From Penicillium oxalicum (lineage: Eukaryota; Ascomycota; Eurotiomycetes; Eurotiales; Aspergillaceae): 64,000 bases of DNA. Under the pieces are notes generated by a model. It was not told where the DNA came from. It made no database searches and worked only from the letters and a program-made list of their open reading frames with translations. The number at the start of each line of letters is the position of its first letter. The first letter of the stretch is position 1. This document shows positions 1 to 13,400 of the stretch, piece by piece. The DNA is taken from contig NC_064650.1 in the NCBI RefSeq assembly GCF_001723175.1, positions 3,286,001 to 3,350,000 of the forward strand, given 5' to 3'. A program made the position numbers and the translations under genes.

Positions 1-1124
1 TTTGGTGGTCGGATTGTGTCCACATGATCGCTGAAGGAAGCCACCTTCTTCTTAGACTGATTGGGATTGCTGGTTGTGGCCTTCAATCCGCCATTGTTTT
101 GGTTGTTTTGCGCAGTCTCGGGTGCCATGCGATCTTCAAAACTGCTCTCATCATCGTCACCGGAGGATCCGCCCAGCATGAACATACCACCCTTCTTCTT
201 CAGAGGAGATGGCTTGGGAGGCTGCACTGTGGGCCCCGCGGGACTCGCTTTGGCGGCGAGGTTGGTGTTGGATCGGAAGGATGACGAGACTTGCATGGGG
301 GAGAATCCACGGACTCGGCTGGGTGACTTGATCAGGTCGGAACGGTGAGCAAGAACCCCCGAGGAGGAAACACTCGTGTCGGAGGCCGCAGCTTGAGCGG
401 AGTCGCTATCATTGCCTTCGGGGGCGGTGGTTGAACAGGACTCGGTGGAGGCGCGGGCTTGAGGGCTAGGGCGGGAAAAGGCTGGTGCGTGTCGGACAGC
501 CAAGGATTGGGGTGTCGGTGTAGGTGTGGAGGGCTGAGGAGTGATGTCGACAACTGGAGCAGCAGGTCGAACCTCGGGTGTCAAAGGTTGCAACTGCTTT
601 CGTTCCTTAATGTTCAAAACCATGCGCTCAAGATCGAGCGAGGTAATGTGTTTCTCTTTGCCACGACCCAGGCTGGCCAGGGAGTCCTCTCGAACAACGG
701 CAGGGCGGTAGTCAGAGAACTGAGGGCGCTTGATGTGAGCTTCAATACGCTCAGCTTGGTCGGAAGCAGCCGATTCCACGCTGGCGGAGAGCTCCGGAAG
801 ATCAGCCGCCTCGCTACGCAGCTTAGGCAGAAGGCAAGCCTCGTTCGACTTCTCTGGTTCGACGCAGAAGGTTTCCCGTGTCCACAATCGCCAGCTCAGA
901 TTTTCCAGACGCCGACCTTGATCCATGTAATCGGCACATTTTGAAAAGACTATGAAAAGGATTGCCAGTTAGTCTTTCGATGGACATCAAAGTTACGTAT
1001 ACCCAGTGATGCCATCGCAGAATGACTTACCCATCCACATTCCATGGAGGGACTGAGCGTTAGCGGTATCGACCTTGTGGATATTGTCCGCGTCCACCGT
1101 CAAAACCGGTGTTGTCAGAGGCAT
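1..1124 (-). CDS. DUF1752 (fungal GATA_AreA-type) regulatory protein, 5' part only
   Basis: The gene runs off the left edge, so its 3' end is missing. Exon 1 is 1124..1031 and exon 2 is 949..1. They are joined by an 81-base intron with a GTAAGT donor and a CATAG acceptor, and the frame is kept. Residues about 25-56 carry the GATA_AreA/DUF1752 signature: LHGMWM, FSKCADYMDQGRR, LENLSWRLWTRETF. A long Ser/Pro/Thr-rich region follows, then the motif MFMLGGSSGDDESSFEDRM near the window edge. That motif is seen in fungal relatives of yeast Reg1/Mks1-type regulators. By family, a role in nutrient signalling or phosphatase targeting is possible, but this is inference. I chose the ATG at 1124 because the conserved N-terminus MPLTTPVLTVDA begins there. 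No enzyme domain is visible. Confidence 0.75.
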
Positions 1125-4100
1125 GATGAAGAAGCCACGGCTACCTGTGGTACTCTGAGGGGTTGATTGAAATGTCAAGTGTTTCCGGGGTCGCCGTCTT
1201 CCCGAGAGTGGTCGTACGGCGCGTGAAAAACGAGGGTATGAGTTCACGGAAGGATCTGCGGCGAAAGGTTGAAATTTCCAGAGTCGAGTCTGTAGCCTAG
1301 CAAGACAACAGTCAAGAGAGAGAAGGATAAACCCACAGAAGTTGCAGTGGATGTGATGAAGGTGTTGAGGTTGCTGAGAAGTGGAGGCGAAGTGTCGGTG
1401 GTGAGATTGCGGAATTGAGACTTCCTAGTGAGCCAAGTGTTCGTCAAGTTTCCGTCAGGACGCCACCGAGCAGGAAATGCGGAGAGCGGGTGTTGGGTTG
1501 GGAAAGGGGTGGGCTAGAGTTGCAAGACACGCTGAGTGAGGAATTGACACGTCCTCAGCGATGGAGCAACTTCAAAGGGATGTTGAATGGGTGGCTGTGT
1601 GGAGAGATGAGAGGAAGGAGGAAAGAGGGATGGAGAAGAGGCAGTTGCACCGATAATAAGAATGACGGGGGCGGCAGTAGTGAGTGGAGTGGATGTGGAA
1701 AGCGCAGGGAGGGGGGGAGAATAATTGGAACAGAAAATCAAAAAAGAAATCAGAATTATTGGAGAAAAAGAAAAAGGTGAAAAATCAAAAGTAAAAAAAA
1801 GGCCGACCGAAAGAAGAAATCAAAAAATCAAAAAAAAAAATTCAACGCAAGACAGGGACGAAATTAACCCATCCGAAAGGGGAGTCTCACGAAGAACCCA
1901 TCGCAATCGTCTAGGTACCCGATCGCACAATACCGCAATACAAGGAGAAAAGCCGGGCCTCCGTCCAGCTGTGCAGTGGAATAGCCCTGAGAAATGCCTA
2001 AAATCGTCTGGGTGGGCCGGTGAAGAAATTTCGTTGCATCACGGGACAGTTTCACTGCGACCGGGTGGCCCAGCCCACGGTACGAACAGTACTTTGGTCG
2101 TTCTGGATTCCCCACTCCACTGGCTTCCAGTCATCAGCCACCGGCCATCGATTTTCACTCCCCCCGGTATCCCTCGGTATTGCTGGGCAGCGGGCGGTGG
2201 GCACATGGTCGGATGGATCCCGTGACTCCTACCTCAGTGTCCTGATTCGTGAGAAGGTGGTTGTGGTCCAAGGAGGCTATCCCACGATTGTCTCCCGAAG
2301 TCGCTCCGAAAAGAAGAGGTACAGTATTATACCATGTATACCATACGTAACAGGGCCACGACATGGACAGTATTACAGTCCTGCTTCACAATACATTACT
2401 ATTCTGTTTCCGGACCTCGTATCGGCAGATCTCGTAGACAGTTACACCGCAAGACTCTGTTTGCAACATAATTCCAGTCGGTTTGTCTGCCAGCAAGATG
2501 AATAGGACCTCTAGAAATACCGAATACAAGATCTTGCTATTGAAATACTATGACGGGAAACCAAGAGAGACTGTTGGCACATAAGATTATGATGTTGATG
2601 TCTTCCACACGAGCCATGATCTCGACACGCCTGGCTTAAGGACCGGTGCCTAGACAGTTCACTGGAGTAACCCAACTTGAAATGATTTCAGACCTGGGGG
2701 CGATTGTCCAAATGAATGCCATGTTCGGTTCGTACAAAAAGGACATGGAAATCGCAGGGAAGTCCACCATTGTGCTCCCTGGGCGACCAACCTCTGTACG
2801 TTTGATCTGCGTCGAGTCATCTCCACACCGTCCTACAGACCTCCTTGTCCGGATCCAGGCGCCATGAAGAGGCGGTTCAGTCCAGGGTTAAGCTTGCTCA
2901 GAAGAAGGAACGATGCAGTACACGGGTTGATGACGGTTCTTTCGTCGAAATCCATGATCCCTGGCAATTTGACCTACTGACTGATGAACTGTCGCACCGC
3001 CAGCCATTGGCCGCCGATTCGCCCTCCCAGTCCGGCTGACTTGCTGCCCAGAAAAATCTACGATCGCTGCTTCGAGTCGCCTCGAGGATCTTCGAGGGCA
3101 CTTGTGCCATGCGAGAGGGCAAGGTATTTTCTTCCGCTTCACTGTGGACTGTTTTATTCGTGATTCATCAGATTCCTGTCTCGTGGTTTAGCTATTTTCG
3201 TCACGGAACCGGGGGGGAACGACGGCTTCGGGGCTGACTGGCTGGGGGCAAAAAGGTATGCGGAATGTCGACACCGCCGCCTGGCACCCGCAAGGAGCGA
3301 TCACCCGTCTTGTCCCTTTCTTCTTTTTTTTCCCCTCCTACCGGTGGTAAAGATTCTGTTTCAATCATGTTGAGAAGTCACATACTAGACTTTCTTCTCG
3401 CTTTGGGACAGAAAGTTAAAGCAGGTGTCAGGAAACTGGACGCTGTTTGGATAAAGAAGGCAGCCGCAAGCAGTCAAGCGACCAAAATGCTACCGTTATT
3501 CCCCAGGTTTCTCTCGACAGCCCCATAATGCTTGTAATATGGGGAGAGATGAAAGTGGAGATAGAACATGCAGTAAGCCATTCTGTCGCCCTGAACTGGT
3601 AACTTGTATTATGTAGTCCCATCACTACATGGAAACCTGAACTGCTGATCCATGGGTTTCCTGGAAGTAGCCACCAATTTTGATCAGGTTTTCCTCGTAT
3701 AATCATACCTAGAGATCTTAGTTCGCTTTGGTAATGGAGGATGTACTAATCGGAACAGGAGGTTCAGTATGTACTTGACCACAGTATGAGGAGGTACCCT
3801 AGGTAGTCAGCCCCGGTAGAGTCATCCCGGCTGAAATGCGGCATTCCTCCCTACTCGAGACGGGACGTACTAAGTTCCATTTAAGTATCGGCTGCATCTG
3901 GCAATGTATTATTATCCGGCAGGGAGGGCCCAATCAAGTGGTCAATTTTGGCGACTGTGTCCACAGAGCACTGTGAATTTCCAACAAAGATCTACCTCCA
4001 TGAGGAGACTTGATATGAAGATCTCAGATTAGTCCTGTCACTAGGCCCGTGATTGGTGTTCTGTCGAGTGGACTAAATGAATACAGTCGGAGCTACACAG

Positions 4101-7100
4101 ATCTCATAAATCTCTTGACTGGTACCTGCACTGCAACTTCTAGTTTAGTCCTAGTTGACGGGATGAAACAGGGTTCCTCTCTGTCCACCTCATCATACAT
4201 AATAACAGCGATAATATAGTGGGAGTAACGAGGTTTTGATATTGAATGACGTAAAGCCGGACAAAACTCTGAGTGAAGTCAAGATGAAAGAACGGAGTCA
4301 GGTTAAAGTTCTCCCAAAGGGGTGGGGGCGGCCTGAGGTGTGGCACGTTGGGCCTTGTTGCACACTCGTTTGTGAGGCTAATGAGTTGGCTGTTCACACC
4401 TTCAATATCGGGGAGATAATATCCTAGTTCTTCCACGCATGAGGTAGCTCAGGTAGCTCAAGCGTGACACCCTTCGGGTCACGGGTCTGCCAGGTGGCAT
4501 TATCTTGTGGTTGTGGATTTGATGACTAGGGGAGATCAGCACTCGTCAATCAGTATGAGGAAGGCCGTTACACGGGGCAGAGATGGTAGGCACGGATCAA
4601 ATGGTCGCCTGCCCGTCTTGCCAACGGTCTGAAGAAGTGAATTATTGCCACAACGATCAGAGGTTCCGCGCCAAAAAAGGATGGGTCATAGTATGTATGA
4701 AAAGGGGGGGGGAAGAATGAAGTGAGGGAAAGCGCATCACTCGATCTACTAGACTGGATTGGACATCTTCGACATGAGGCTAGTCAAATACAGAGATCGC
4801 CTAAGACTGCTCGAACTAAGCCCCTGTTGGCTGAAGAGACCTGTCAAGAACGAATCAAGCAATGAACGCTATTCGATTGGCCATCATGTGACAGATCGTC
4901 CATGCGAAGCCACCAAATCATTGACCAGGCATATGGCAAAGCTAGTACACTCCTGGTATTTTGCCATACCTCAATGCTCATCGTCAATCGAGTAATCCCT
5001 GCTCTTGTGCTTGTGCGATATGTATTGGTAGTTCATCCGTCTGGGGAATTGGGTGGGGCTCGTGAGGGGATGAACATGGATGGTGAGGAAGATGCGGAGA
5101 AACATAGAAACAGTCCTGACATCGAGAGTGGAGGATGACCGTTTGGGATAGTCAAAATATACCCTCCGGCTCAAGAAAGTGTCCTGCTTCGACCAACACT
5201 ACAAATATTTACACACACAAAGATAGCAAGGAAAGAGTGACTCGAGCTCATGATGAAGCCCACCTCCTATCGGCCAATGGTTGTCACCAGTCTACTCGAG
5301 CCGATTATATGGGGATCATGGTGAAACCTCGAGTCCCTGGGGCTGTACGTTCTTCCTGTAAATCAAATTTTTTTGATGGGGGTCTTCATACACTGGAGGC
5401 CCAGTATTTCCATTATGACTTCCTTCAATACGGTCAATTTTTGGTCAACTTATGCGACGTATTCTGAATAAGAAGATCAAACGACGATGCATTCATAGTC
5501 GCTGGGCGGTCTCGCGACGTCTCTGCTAGCCACGAGAAACTTTATTGTCACCGAGACGGTCGAGCGACTAGATGGTGGCGACTACAATCCACAACAAACC
5601 AATATAGGCAAAGTACACACACTGGTCAACTCTGCACAAGTATCGGGTGAAGAAGCTGGGTCACACTCGTCAACATAAGTCATCTTGTTGAGGCGACCAA
5701 GCAGCCCTTGAAGATTTGCCAAATCTCCAGCCTGGTTCTGTCGGCAATACCCCGAAATGACGACAGTGTGCTTGTGCCTTCAGTCATATCACTCCCATGG
5801 CATCTATGGCATGATTGGGCAAGCACCAACAGATCTTGCAAATCAGCGGCAGCAGCCATGCACAAAGGAGGAATGGACTAGACATTTACTTTCAAGCACT
5901 TTACCAAGGGCTCTGAAGGATGAAACCGCGAACTTCTTCTCAGAAGAAGTTGGTTCGCGTCTGTGAACCTGATCAGTAGTCTTGCCGAGGCCCGCTCTGG
6001 TTAGTCAAGAGAATTGGCCGAGGTGGAGTCGAGGGCACGGGTTGTGGTCGGTGAAACCTCTCGTGTGGGTGCGATATCAACCGAAAACCCGACTGCACAT
6101 TCATGAGGCTACGCGCTGGAGAAGCCAAATGCGCGTGGATCCCCCAAATTCACAGGTCAGGAAACGGAAGACAGCTGACAGCATCGAGACCAGTGACTCC
6201 ATGAGGCTCGCCGTTGGCTCCGCACTCGTACCCCCATTCGAGACGTCCAGCCCGTACAAATATTGAGACATGGAGCAGTCCGTGGGCAGACGGTTGGTCA
6301 AGTCAGATGGCTAAAGTAGCGGGTCCCACGCTGAATTGGCGAAAGCGTAGGCTCCGGGGCGCCCGTTTGGCCGTAAAATTAATCCGGGGAGGAATTGCAC
6401 AGCGGAGTCATGAAGCTGCAAGACTGGTACGGTCCTGAGACTCCGAACGCCCCTCCCTCGATAGTGGACAGCCGGTGGACACAGTGGGCATTGGGCAGTG
6501 GCACTAGGCCGTGGGCAGCGGACACTTCCAGTTGGTAGCGTGTCTGGCTTCAAGTGGGCAGAGCCGATATTGGAGATTGATGGAAAGCGGGGGAGGAGCC
6601 CAGGCTGTGGCAAGGTGAGGGTCACGAGGCTAGGAGTACTCGTCACATGATGAATCGATGGCCCTTGTTCGACCCGCGCGTTTCGCGATCCCCAGAAATC
6701 CACTTTCCCTCTGCATGGTAGGGCCCCCAATCTGGGGCACCGCAACGCAAAGGACGAGTGGCCAAATCATTCGCCCTCCTGACATGTCCATCACTCCACG
6801 GCCGCATTTCCTCATCTGCGCGGTTCCAATTTGCCGCCCGTCACAGCGCGGAGCAGACGACACCAAACTGCCTTAGTGCGAGGACAGCCACCGGTCGCGT
6901 CCCACCACATGGGGCAAAGGGACCCGACCCGCATCAGGTGGTTCCATTTATTTTTGCAGTCTGGCCCGGTAGGGTGATAAACATTCTGCGCGCGTGGAAT
7001 TTACTTTTCTTCCGATCCTCTGTCTGGCCTGTCTAGCCCTGAAAGGGTTCGGCTTCGTTACTGTGTCAAGCCCCAGCCTTTTTCACGCGGCTCCCGCCTA

Positions 7101-7251
7101 GTAATTGTTTGCCCGCGGCTCGCAGAGTCAGGACATGTGGAATCACGTGCAAAACACTCTCATCCTCCCGACTTGACCATGCCATGAGCGGCTGATTCTT
7201 CGATGAAACCTTGCCCTACACCATCTCCGAGGTAGAGACTAATAGGTCCCA

Positions 7252-7284
<33 letters not shown>
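7252..7284. repeat. (ATG)11 trinucleotide microsatellite
   Basis: Eleven uninterrupted ATG triplets lie inside the gene-free region. In one minus-strand frame this reads as a run of histidines, but no gene context supports translation. Confidence 0.9.
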
Positions 7285-7891
7285 CAATAGGGGAGGACTG
7301 TCGAAAGTGATACTAGGGCCTTCCACGTGCCTGTTACCGCCCACTGACCATCCATTGGGGGGACACAATCGATGGATTTCCGGTTGACTCTTTGCTTTGG
7401 GATGTTGACGCAACGGCCCAATTTGCTCCACGCCCATGAACTTACATCCCGCAAAAAGCTTCATGGTTTGTCACGGAGGCTGCTTGACAGGAGTCGGAGA
7501 CAAGCCGTTAAAGTCAAATAACTCCCGAATCCTTCCGGCTGGAAACTCGCAGGAAGATATTCAAGGTGAAGTCGAGAGAATTAGAGTTAAGGTAGGGTGT
7601 GTCATTCCGAAGATTCGCCGTGTTTTGTCTCGATTTGTTTCCAACCAGAGTTCCAAGTGGCAGGAGGTAATGACAAGGTATTTCTCATAGGGTTTGGATT
7701 AACCTGATATTTTGATAATTGATTCGGAAACCAAGTTTCAGGGCGCATCCATTCGCATCCTCCAGGGCGTCGGACGCGATCCACTTTACACAAGAGCTTC
7801 TAATATATGTATGCGTTCCACGTCTGAGAAATAGCGGCCACTCTCGCCATGGTATCCAGCTTTCTAGACAGTGCTGGTCACGTCAAAGGAA

Positions 7892-7903
7892 GGGGGGGGG
7901 GGG
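7892..7903. repeat. G12 homopolymer
   Basis: A run of twelve G residues. It is one of several long G or C runs in this region; others lie at 8840-8849 (C10), 9065-9072 (G8) and 10728-10736 (G9). Confidence 0.85.
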
Positions 7904-10460
7904 TTTCTGGTATCTACTGACAGACAGATATTGACCACTGAACAGAAAAGCATGTTGAATTAGAGGTATAGGCTCACGAGAACAAGTGACTGAAATATTT
8001 ACCAAGTTTTTCTGCATTTCACGGAATGGTCTTGACCAACAAGTTGACTACACTTGTTCCGCATCCAGGTAGTAGATTAGAGTCGCAACCTTGGGGTAGG
8101 CATCTTTCTCTATTGCCAAAAAACTTCAATGGATTCCCAATCTTGAATGAAACCCACCCGCCCCGTCCCATCCCCCATGAACTTCGAATTACAACGAGAA
8201 TACTTGACAGACGTCGTTACAGTACTCGACATGCTCCACGTTTTGCCCCGTTCACAAGGGCAACACGCCCCAAAATCGGAATGCAGCCACCGATTTCACT
8301 GACCCAGCCAGACAAACTCCCCCCAACATTTGGCCCGGGGAAGACGACCGTGGCATCCATGGGACAAATCCTTCGAAAACAGGAGACTTTGTCGATCCAT
8401 GGGTCAGGTGAGCAGTTGATCTCGGAGTCGATCTTCCTCTAAACCTTTGCCAATCACGAACCGGCGTCGAAAGGAGATCCCGCGGGCCACTGTCGTCATG
8501 CTCTTTCATTCCAACTCGCCGAGCACTGGTCAAGTTCAAGAAGATTCAATCATGGTGTCAGCCATGCGGACCTCTTGAGGTCACGATCCTGGCCGCCACT
8601 TAGATGCTTCATCCAGCGGATCATCCTCTGGGTTACCAGAGGTAGTTTTGCCCTTCTCACAGCTGAACAAAGAAATTGGATGAAATCGAGAAAAAGTAAA
8701 GGGCAACTTTCGCTCGCGTGACCGGAACCTCAAGATATCCAAGGATGCGACGTCAGCAAGGCTGTCTACTCCCTTGGGATGATCTGACTGCAGTGTCTGT
8801 TGATTATGTAGAACCTATCAAAACGGAAATGGGGCTTTGCCCCCCCCCCGTCGACTGTAATCCACCCGGATGCAGGACTTGCATATCCGGGCTAACCTCT
8901 CTTTTCATTCGAACCCCATTCAGAACTTCCGAAGATCTTGGGCGTCTCGAGAAAAGGAGTCTGAGGGCCCCGCAAACTTGAGGCTGAAATATCTCCTACA
9001 GTCGATCGGAATGAATTCTTGATATATTGGCGTTCAGTCGTACACAAGCAATGTGACTTGCCGCGGGGGGGGATCTGTCCCTCCACCGAGAGGCCATCAT
9101 CGAGTCTATCAAGCCGTCAAGCCTGGGACAAAAGAAAAAAAAAACCAAGAGAAAGGAGTCCTTGCTATCCTGGCGGCCTGAGACGCCAAAAATTTGAATA
9201 TCGACTGGCTGCTCTCATGACAGATCAAAGATCTCCCGAATCGCCTCCCACCCCTCCCTGTCTGGATCTTCGGATGTGAAGGTGGACAACGACTTCTTGT
9301 GTGTAGCACCTGAGACCTCCCGATCTCTTTGACTTGGTCTAGACCAGGAACAGCTGTCAAAGAGCCTTGGTCTCTCATTCATCTTGACTACCCCGTACGT
9401 TTGTCACATACCAGTCGAGGCTTAAACCCTGCTTGCCTGGAGACTTCAACCTTCCCCCCTTGTTTCGGATGCGGAAGACGCTGATCATGTGAGCTAATCG
9501 ACCCAGGACATGTCTCCTTTCCTCCTGCCGATCCGAGTATCCGGGTTCTTGGATGCGTTTGCATACCTTCTGTGACATTCTTTGGATTCCATGGAGGTTT
9601 GGCTACATCGAATCCCGGCTACGGATGAGGGTCAAGTTGATGTCGCAGTCGTATTAGCGGGTTTGTACCATAGTGAATTAGGTGTACTTTTGTCCCGCTT
9701 GCGACATTTGTCCTGTTCGACGGCTGACCCGAGGAACTACTGGGAGCTACTGCACGGAGGACCTGATCAATCATTGTTTTATCGTGTGGTAGCATGTACT
9801 CTGATAATGCAAATTCAAGATTCAGGTCCAATGAAAGGCATAGACTCATCCATATCACAGTCAAAGACCAGAGTCTTCTATACTCGAAGAAACAAGCATG
9901 GAAAGCCGATCGACAATACTAAGGTTGGCGAACCCGAGACTAGTTAGTAGCATTCAACCAACACAGGATCTCTGGAGCAAGATGGCTTCTTTCCGTATAC
10001 GGTGCGATAGAGCAATTGCAGAGCTGTTCCTTTTCTTGTTGATCAAATACTTGTCACCAGCCTCTCATGACCAATAAGTTATGGAATGTCAATGAGCTTG
10101 TATAGCCTTGTGCGTATAGGTATTCGAAGGGGGAAAAAGTGATCTCATCTCGGTCCCTTTGTGCACGTAAAGAATTGACATGCAACCCGTCAGAATAATA
10201 CCGTACCTACTAGACGTGTGTAGCGTCTGTGTATCTTCTCACCTAAATTTGAGGTCAAGCAGGTGATGCGAACTGGTCTATTTTTATTGCTTAAGATGCT
10301 TAGGAGTAAAATGAATTCAAAGCCTCTGCCCAGGGATGATCATAGTAGACCAGAAGGGCCGGGTTGATCAATACAGACATCCTCTCTCAAGAACCAATCC
10401 GCGCGAGATGGCTCACCAGTTCACAGTTGCACTTTTGAATCAAATAAGAATTGCTTTTTT

Positions 10461-10472
10461 GGGGGGGGGGGG
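10461..10472. repeat. G12 homopolymer preceded by T6
   Basis: Twelve G residues directly follow six T residues. Length is likely polymorphic or prone to assembly error. Confidence 0.85.
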
Positions 10473-13400
10473 CCTGAAAGTCCATGTTTGCCCTTCTGCA
10501 CACCGGCTGCAGCGGTTCGCAAGCAAAGACATGTCAAATGAATGTCAGAACTAGCCTTGCCTGAATGTGACCGTGGCTGACATGGCGCATCGAAAGGGGC
10601 TTTGTTTGATGATCGTGGCACGGCCCCAGGTCCGCAGGTCATGAGGTTTTCGCAGCGCCCAGGGGGGGCCCGATTCTGGCCCGGTCGCCTCAACATTGAG
10701 CATTTCATCAATTCAGTCGGGCCTTCTGGGGGGGGGATGGGCAGCCTTGATTTTCAATAGGTAGTTACCTCATCCTAGTCAGCAGTTCGGAGCCTGAGGA
10801 ACAGGTTGAGAGGAAAATTCAGGACTGGGTGTTGGAGCGCGCTTGGCCTGGACTTCTTTCGAAGAGGCGTGTGTTTAGGCGGTAAACCACGAGGGGCACG
10901 ACATGATTTGAGCTCATGACCTTTCCGATTGTCGATCCAACCTAAATGATTCCCGCTTGATTGGCGGTTAGGCAGAAATGAGGCCATGAATACTGGATCT
11001 GGATTGCATTGAAAGGAGCTGACGGCAGGGTGAGACAGCCACACCATAGATTGAGGAGCTTGAACAACCGGCAGTCAAGCAGGCCTACGGTATACTTCGA
11101 TGAAGTGAGAATACAGAGACACACTTCAAATAGTGTAGAGTCTGGATATATCCCACAACTTTGAGATGTGTAATTTTCCACTGACTCTGGCTGATTGCTC
11201 AAAGAGCCTGCCAAGAAGTTAATCCCTCTCGAGGCACTTCTGATGATGGTTTCTCCCTGTTCGTAACCTTGTGTAGCCTAGATTGGTCGTATTTGGAGCT
11301 ACGAGAAAAATGTTCGAGGAATGAGAGTAACTGCTTCTAGGCTGTCAAGGATTCTTTTGATGGCTGACATCGATACCTATATTTCTACACCGGGTGGTGT
11401 GGTGACTAATAGCAGGTGAAGTTCACGAAGGTAGTAGATACCGAATGGCCATTTTCCCGTGGGAATTTCTGGTAAAATTGGGAAACTAATCCCGAAATCA
11501 AAGTTCCAGAATGGATGAGTGCTTTAGAAATCAGTGCTGTAACTACTAGTGTGAGAGCCAGGGGTTTTTTTTGCACTACCTCATGACGACGCATGCTCTC
11601 AACGTCTCGGTGTCTTCTCAAATGTGCGTGTGAGAGGCATGACAGGCGTGACCTTCTAATTATCGGGCAGGCTAAAAAGTCCAAACGCTGGCTCATTTAG
11701 GTAGCCCTGCATTATCAAGTAAATCGAATCCGAAGATGTCGGCATATCCAATGTGTCATGACCGCAAGAACCGTTTGTCGACAATCCTCACGAGCACCTT
11801 GTCCACGTCGAGCGATGGGCGAGATCAACTGGGATCATGCCTACCTAGTCAAGGCCCCTTGGGCACCCCTAGCACGGATCATTATTACATGATGAGCCTG
11901 CGAATCTAGATCCTCGTCAGTCCAAAGAAATGATGCGTTCGTGGCCAACCAGCAGACTGCGGATGATGCGACGGTCACAAGCGACCATGTATCCTCGAAA
12001 GGGCGGTAAAACGAATAGACTGGTGATCCCGGACATACTGCTTGCATGAATAAAGCGCTTGGGAAATGTAATGAACAAAACAGAGCGAATAGAAAAAAAA
12101 ACGGCTTGGATCATAAAGCTTGATCATCACGCAAAGGGCATCACTATGTATTGGTCATCAAGGTTGAACCTCGCGACAAGACCTGCAACGAGCTGAAAGC
12201 GACCACCTCCATCGCCTGGGAGCATGTGAGGAGGGCCATAAAATGGGCCGCAAGATGGATGGGCGCAAAAGAGGTTGCACCTTACCAAATGATAGATTGA
12301 CACAACTGTCAAGACATCGATTAGGCGCTGGGGACTCTATTTTGGTATCCGACGTGAACTTGGAATATCTGAAGTTTGATGTGTTGATCTAGGCCTTTGT
12401 GCTTTGTTCCGCAGACTCGATTCGATGAGATGGATAATTACTTTTTCTGGCCGGCCGCCTTACGGCCCTGGTAATTACACAACGTTGACGGAAGTCACCT
12501 GCGCTATGTGCTGTGCAAGTTGGACTGTAATACTGATAATCATCATACTTGGGGATGCCAGCGTGGCGTGTCGGGTCATGGGTGCACAAAACTACAGGAG
12601 CCGAATGAGCAGGCCTCTACGTGAACTCTGGCACCGATCTGCTTTGTTCGCACGACCTTGACAAGTATAGCTTCACTGGCCAGTATTTGTCCCGCCCCCA
12701 GGCAGCATGGTCACACCGCAGTGGTTAATGTATTGATATCCGGACCGGAAATTGACAGCTCTGCTAAACCTTTCACAATTCTGACCTACTCCGCTATCAA
12801 TCTTGGGGGGATTTCCAACACCAAACAAGAGGGCCTAGATTCATGGATTTGGAATTTTGTGGACTTATCCGCGATTGCCGACCGGGCATTAGTCCTGGCA
12901 ACAAAGCATGTTGCCGGCATGCAGCTTGTCCGTCTGGCGTGTTGAAGGTCATGAGAGTCAAAGTCTCCTTGGGGGACTAAGCCAGGGGGGCACCTCGGTA
13001 TTAGTGTTGGAAAGAGTTGATGAGATACACAATATTCATATCAGATTGAGCAATGGCTCACTCCAGTTTCTTTCATCGGAATAGAGCGCAACTTGAATGA
13101 TTTCAATATTGACAGAGATTCTGAATTCAACTCATCATAACCGAAACTGAAAATTGACCAGGCTGATGTGATCAGGTTCATATGTGTTAAACTAAGTCTA
13201 AAGACTCGCTTGTTATCCCAGCGAATAACTCCCAAGGCCTCATAATTTAGTTCTGCTATGAGAATACTATATCTACAATTTCATCTATGATGATATTTCA
13301 GTGAGTACAAAGCTTTTTGGCCCAAGATTCCATCCAGGTCTAGCTAACTTGGTAGCATTCTGGTCTATCCAACCTTCATTTATTCTTGCTCTGATGCTTA

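Noticed and set aside
7216..7464. Frame with a poly-His run on the minus strand
   Set aside because: Explained by the ATG-triplet microsatellite; no gene support.
8026..8442. 138-codon open frame in the gene desert
   Set aside because: Low-complexity Pro/Arg reading without family resemblance.
9582..9947. 121-codon open frame in the gene desert
   Set aside because: No recognisable domain, no intron context and no codon bias; length expected by chance in this much sequence.
10870..10960. Possible tRNA 3' half around a CATGATTTGAGCTCATG palindrome
   Set aside because: The loop does not carry a TTC at the right place and no acceptor or anticodon stem can be formed.
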